This document shows positions 4,775 to 5,179 of a DNA stretch of 5,179 nt, piece by piece. Below the pieces are notes generated by a model. The model was not told the origin of the DNA and did not search any database. It was given only the letters and a program-made list of their open reading frames with translations. Origin of the DNA: Flavobacteriales bacterium (GTDB lineage Bacteria; Bacteroidota; Bacteroidia; Flavobacteriales_D; Sanyastnellaceae); contig CANHIV010000109.1 of the NCBI GenBank assembly GCA_947460525.1, positions 1 to 5,179 of the forward strand. Direction: 5' to 3'. Numbering within the stretch: position 1 is the first letter of the stretch; each line of letters opens with the position of its first letter. The position numbers and the translations under genes are program-made.

Positions 4775-5179
4775 CTACAACTCCATGCGCAAGGTAATCA
4801 TGTAGTTGCGCAAGGCTTGAGGATAGTAAAATCGCTCCGTTACCTCCTGCTCATATATGTAACTGTATGTGTAACCATTGGTCACATATTCGCGATTCAA
4901 AACATTGTTCACCCAAAATCCTACCTGGCCCTTTACCTTACCCGCCCTCCAATTCTTGCTCAACTGCATGTCGTTTACCCAATATCCGGGCATGCTTCGA
5001 CCTGCATTGCTCGTATTGTCCAAGTATTGCTTCCCTACCCACTTGCTCATCCAACGCCAATTCCATCCGCCTTTCCACTCCTTCTCCAATACCGCCGCGC
5101 CTATCACACTGGGCGAAAAACTGATGTCCGTCTGCTCATGCTGGATGTACAATACCTCGTAACCGTTGGTGTAATCCGC
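4775..5179 (-). CDS. TonB-dependent receptor, C-terminal part (cut by right edge)
   Basis: The reading frame is open from the right edge and ends at the TAG at 4775, giving the last 134 residues. The sequence shows the end of a 22-strand outer-membrane barrel: DISFSPSVIGAAVLEKEW, WRWMSKWVGKQYLDNTSNAGRSMPGYWVND, GFWVNNVLNREYVTNGYTYSY, and RFYYPQALRNYMITLRMEL. VGKQYLDNT, VNNVLNxEYxxNGYTYS and YYPQAxRN are hallmarks of Bacteroidota TonB-dependent receptors. The substrate cannot be told from this end. The final residue is L, where many barrels end in F. The frame has no credible start inside the window. The gene is more GC-rich than the lipoprotein genes beside it and converges on the HTH gene, with no terminator hairpin in the 9-base gap. 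Confidence 0.9.
   Translation of the reverse strand, partial: ADYTNGYEVLYIQHEQTDISFSPSVIGAAVLEKEWKGGWNWRWMSKWVGKQYLDNTSNAGRSMPGYWVNDMQLSKNWRAGKVKGQVGFWVNNVLNREYVTNGYTYSYIYEQEVTERFYYPQALRNYMITLRMEL

Noticed and set aside
4867..5162. Plus-strand frames opposite the TonB-dependent receptor
   Set aside because: They are shadows of the receptor barrel; their composition (P, S, C, H) shows no protein family.
1..5179. tRNA, rRNA, riboswitch, insertion sequence, integrase or CRISPR array
   Set aside because: None was seen on either strand by reading; the gaps between genes are short and accounted for by promoters, terminators and repeats.

Overview
The window comes from a member of the Bacteroidota. 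Four independent signs agree: the N-terminus of a PorX-type response regulator of the type IX secretion system, a TonB-dependent receptor C-terminus of the style common in this phylum, three short lipoproteins with SSC lipoboxes, and promoter elements of the Bacteroidota form TAnnTTTG with almost no Shine-Dalgarno sequences. I cannot name the genus.

Layout from left to right. The left edge holds the first 137 codons of porX on the minus strand (start 413, running off the window). Divergent from it, on plus, is an HD-domain phosphohydrolase (526-1752). Three bases after its stop, and convergent with it, ends an AAA_14/DUF4143-type ATPase on minus (1756-2949). Its promoter sits inside a striking two-tier palindrome centred on 2978. 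Next come three small lipoprotein genes on minus, transcribed right to left: a PEGA-like lipoprotein (3943-4320), a cysteine-pair lipoprotein of unknown family (3549-3926), and a lipocalin-like lipoprotein (3090-3464). The first two look like one transcript ending at a UUCG-loop terminator (3501-3523). The third has its own -7 box and an identical terminator hairpin (3046-3070). Divergent from the lipoprotein genes, on plus, is a small HTH regulator (4448-4765) whose upstream region is filled with repeats of an ACA(A)ATTT motif. It converges, with a 9-base gap, on the C-terminal end of a TonB-dependent receptor gene (4775-5179, minus, cut by the right edge).

Base composition changes along the window. 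Hand counts of single 60-base lines give 36 G+C at 661-720 (HD gene), 19 at 2221-2280 (ATPase), 18 at 3601-3660 (lipoprotein) and 32 at 4921-4980 (receptor). The ATPase-plus-lipoprotein block therefore looks like an AT-rich accessory segment between more GC-rich, core-like ends.

How the genes may work together: porX and the HD gene form a divergent pair, both linked to nucleotide or phosphate-ester chemistry. The HTH protein is the natural candidate regulator of the lipoprotein pair it diverges from. The ATPase carries its own winged-helix segment and is the natural candidate for autoregulation through its promoter palindrome. These links are inferences from layout. The two promoter-region repeat structures are the most interesting things here; no gene in the window is clearly a new defence or mobile system.
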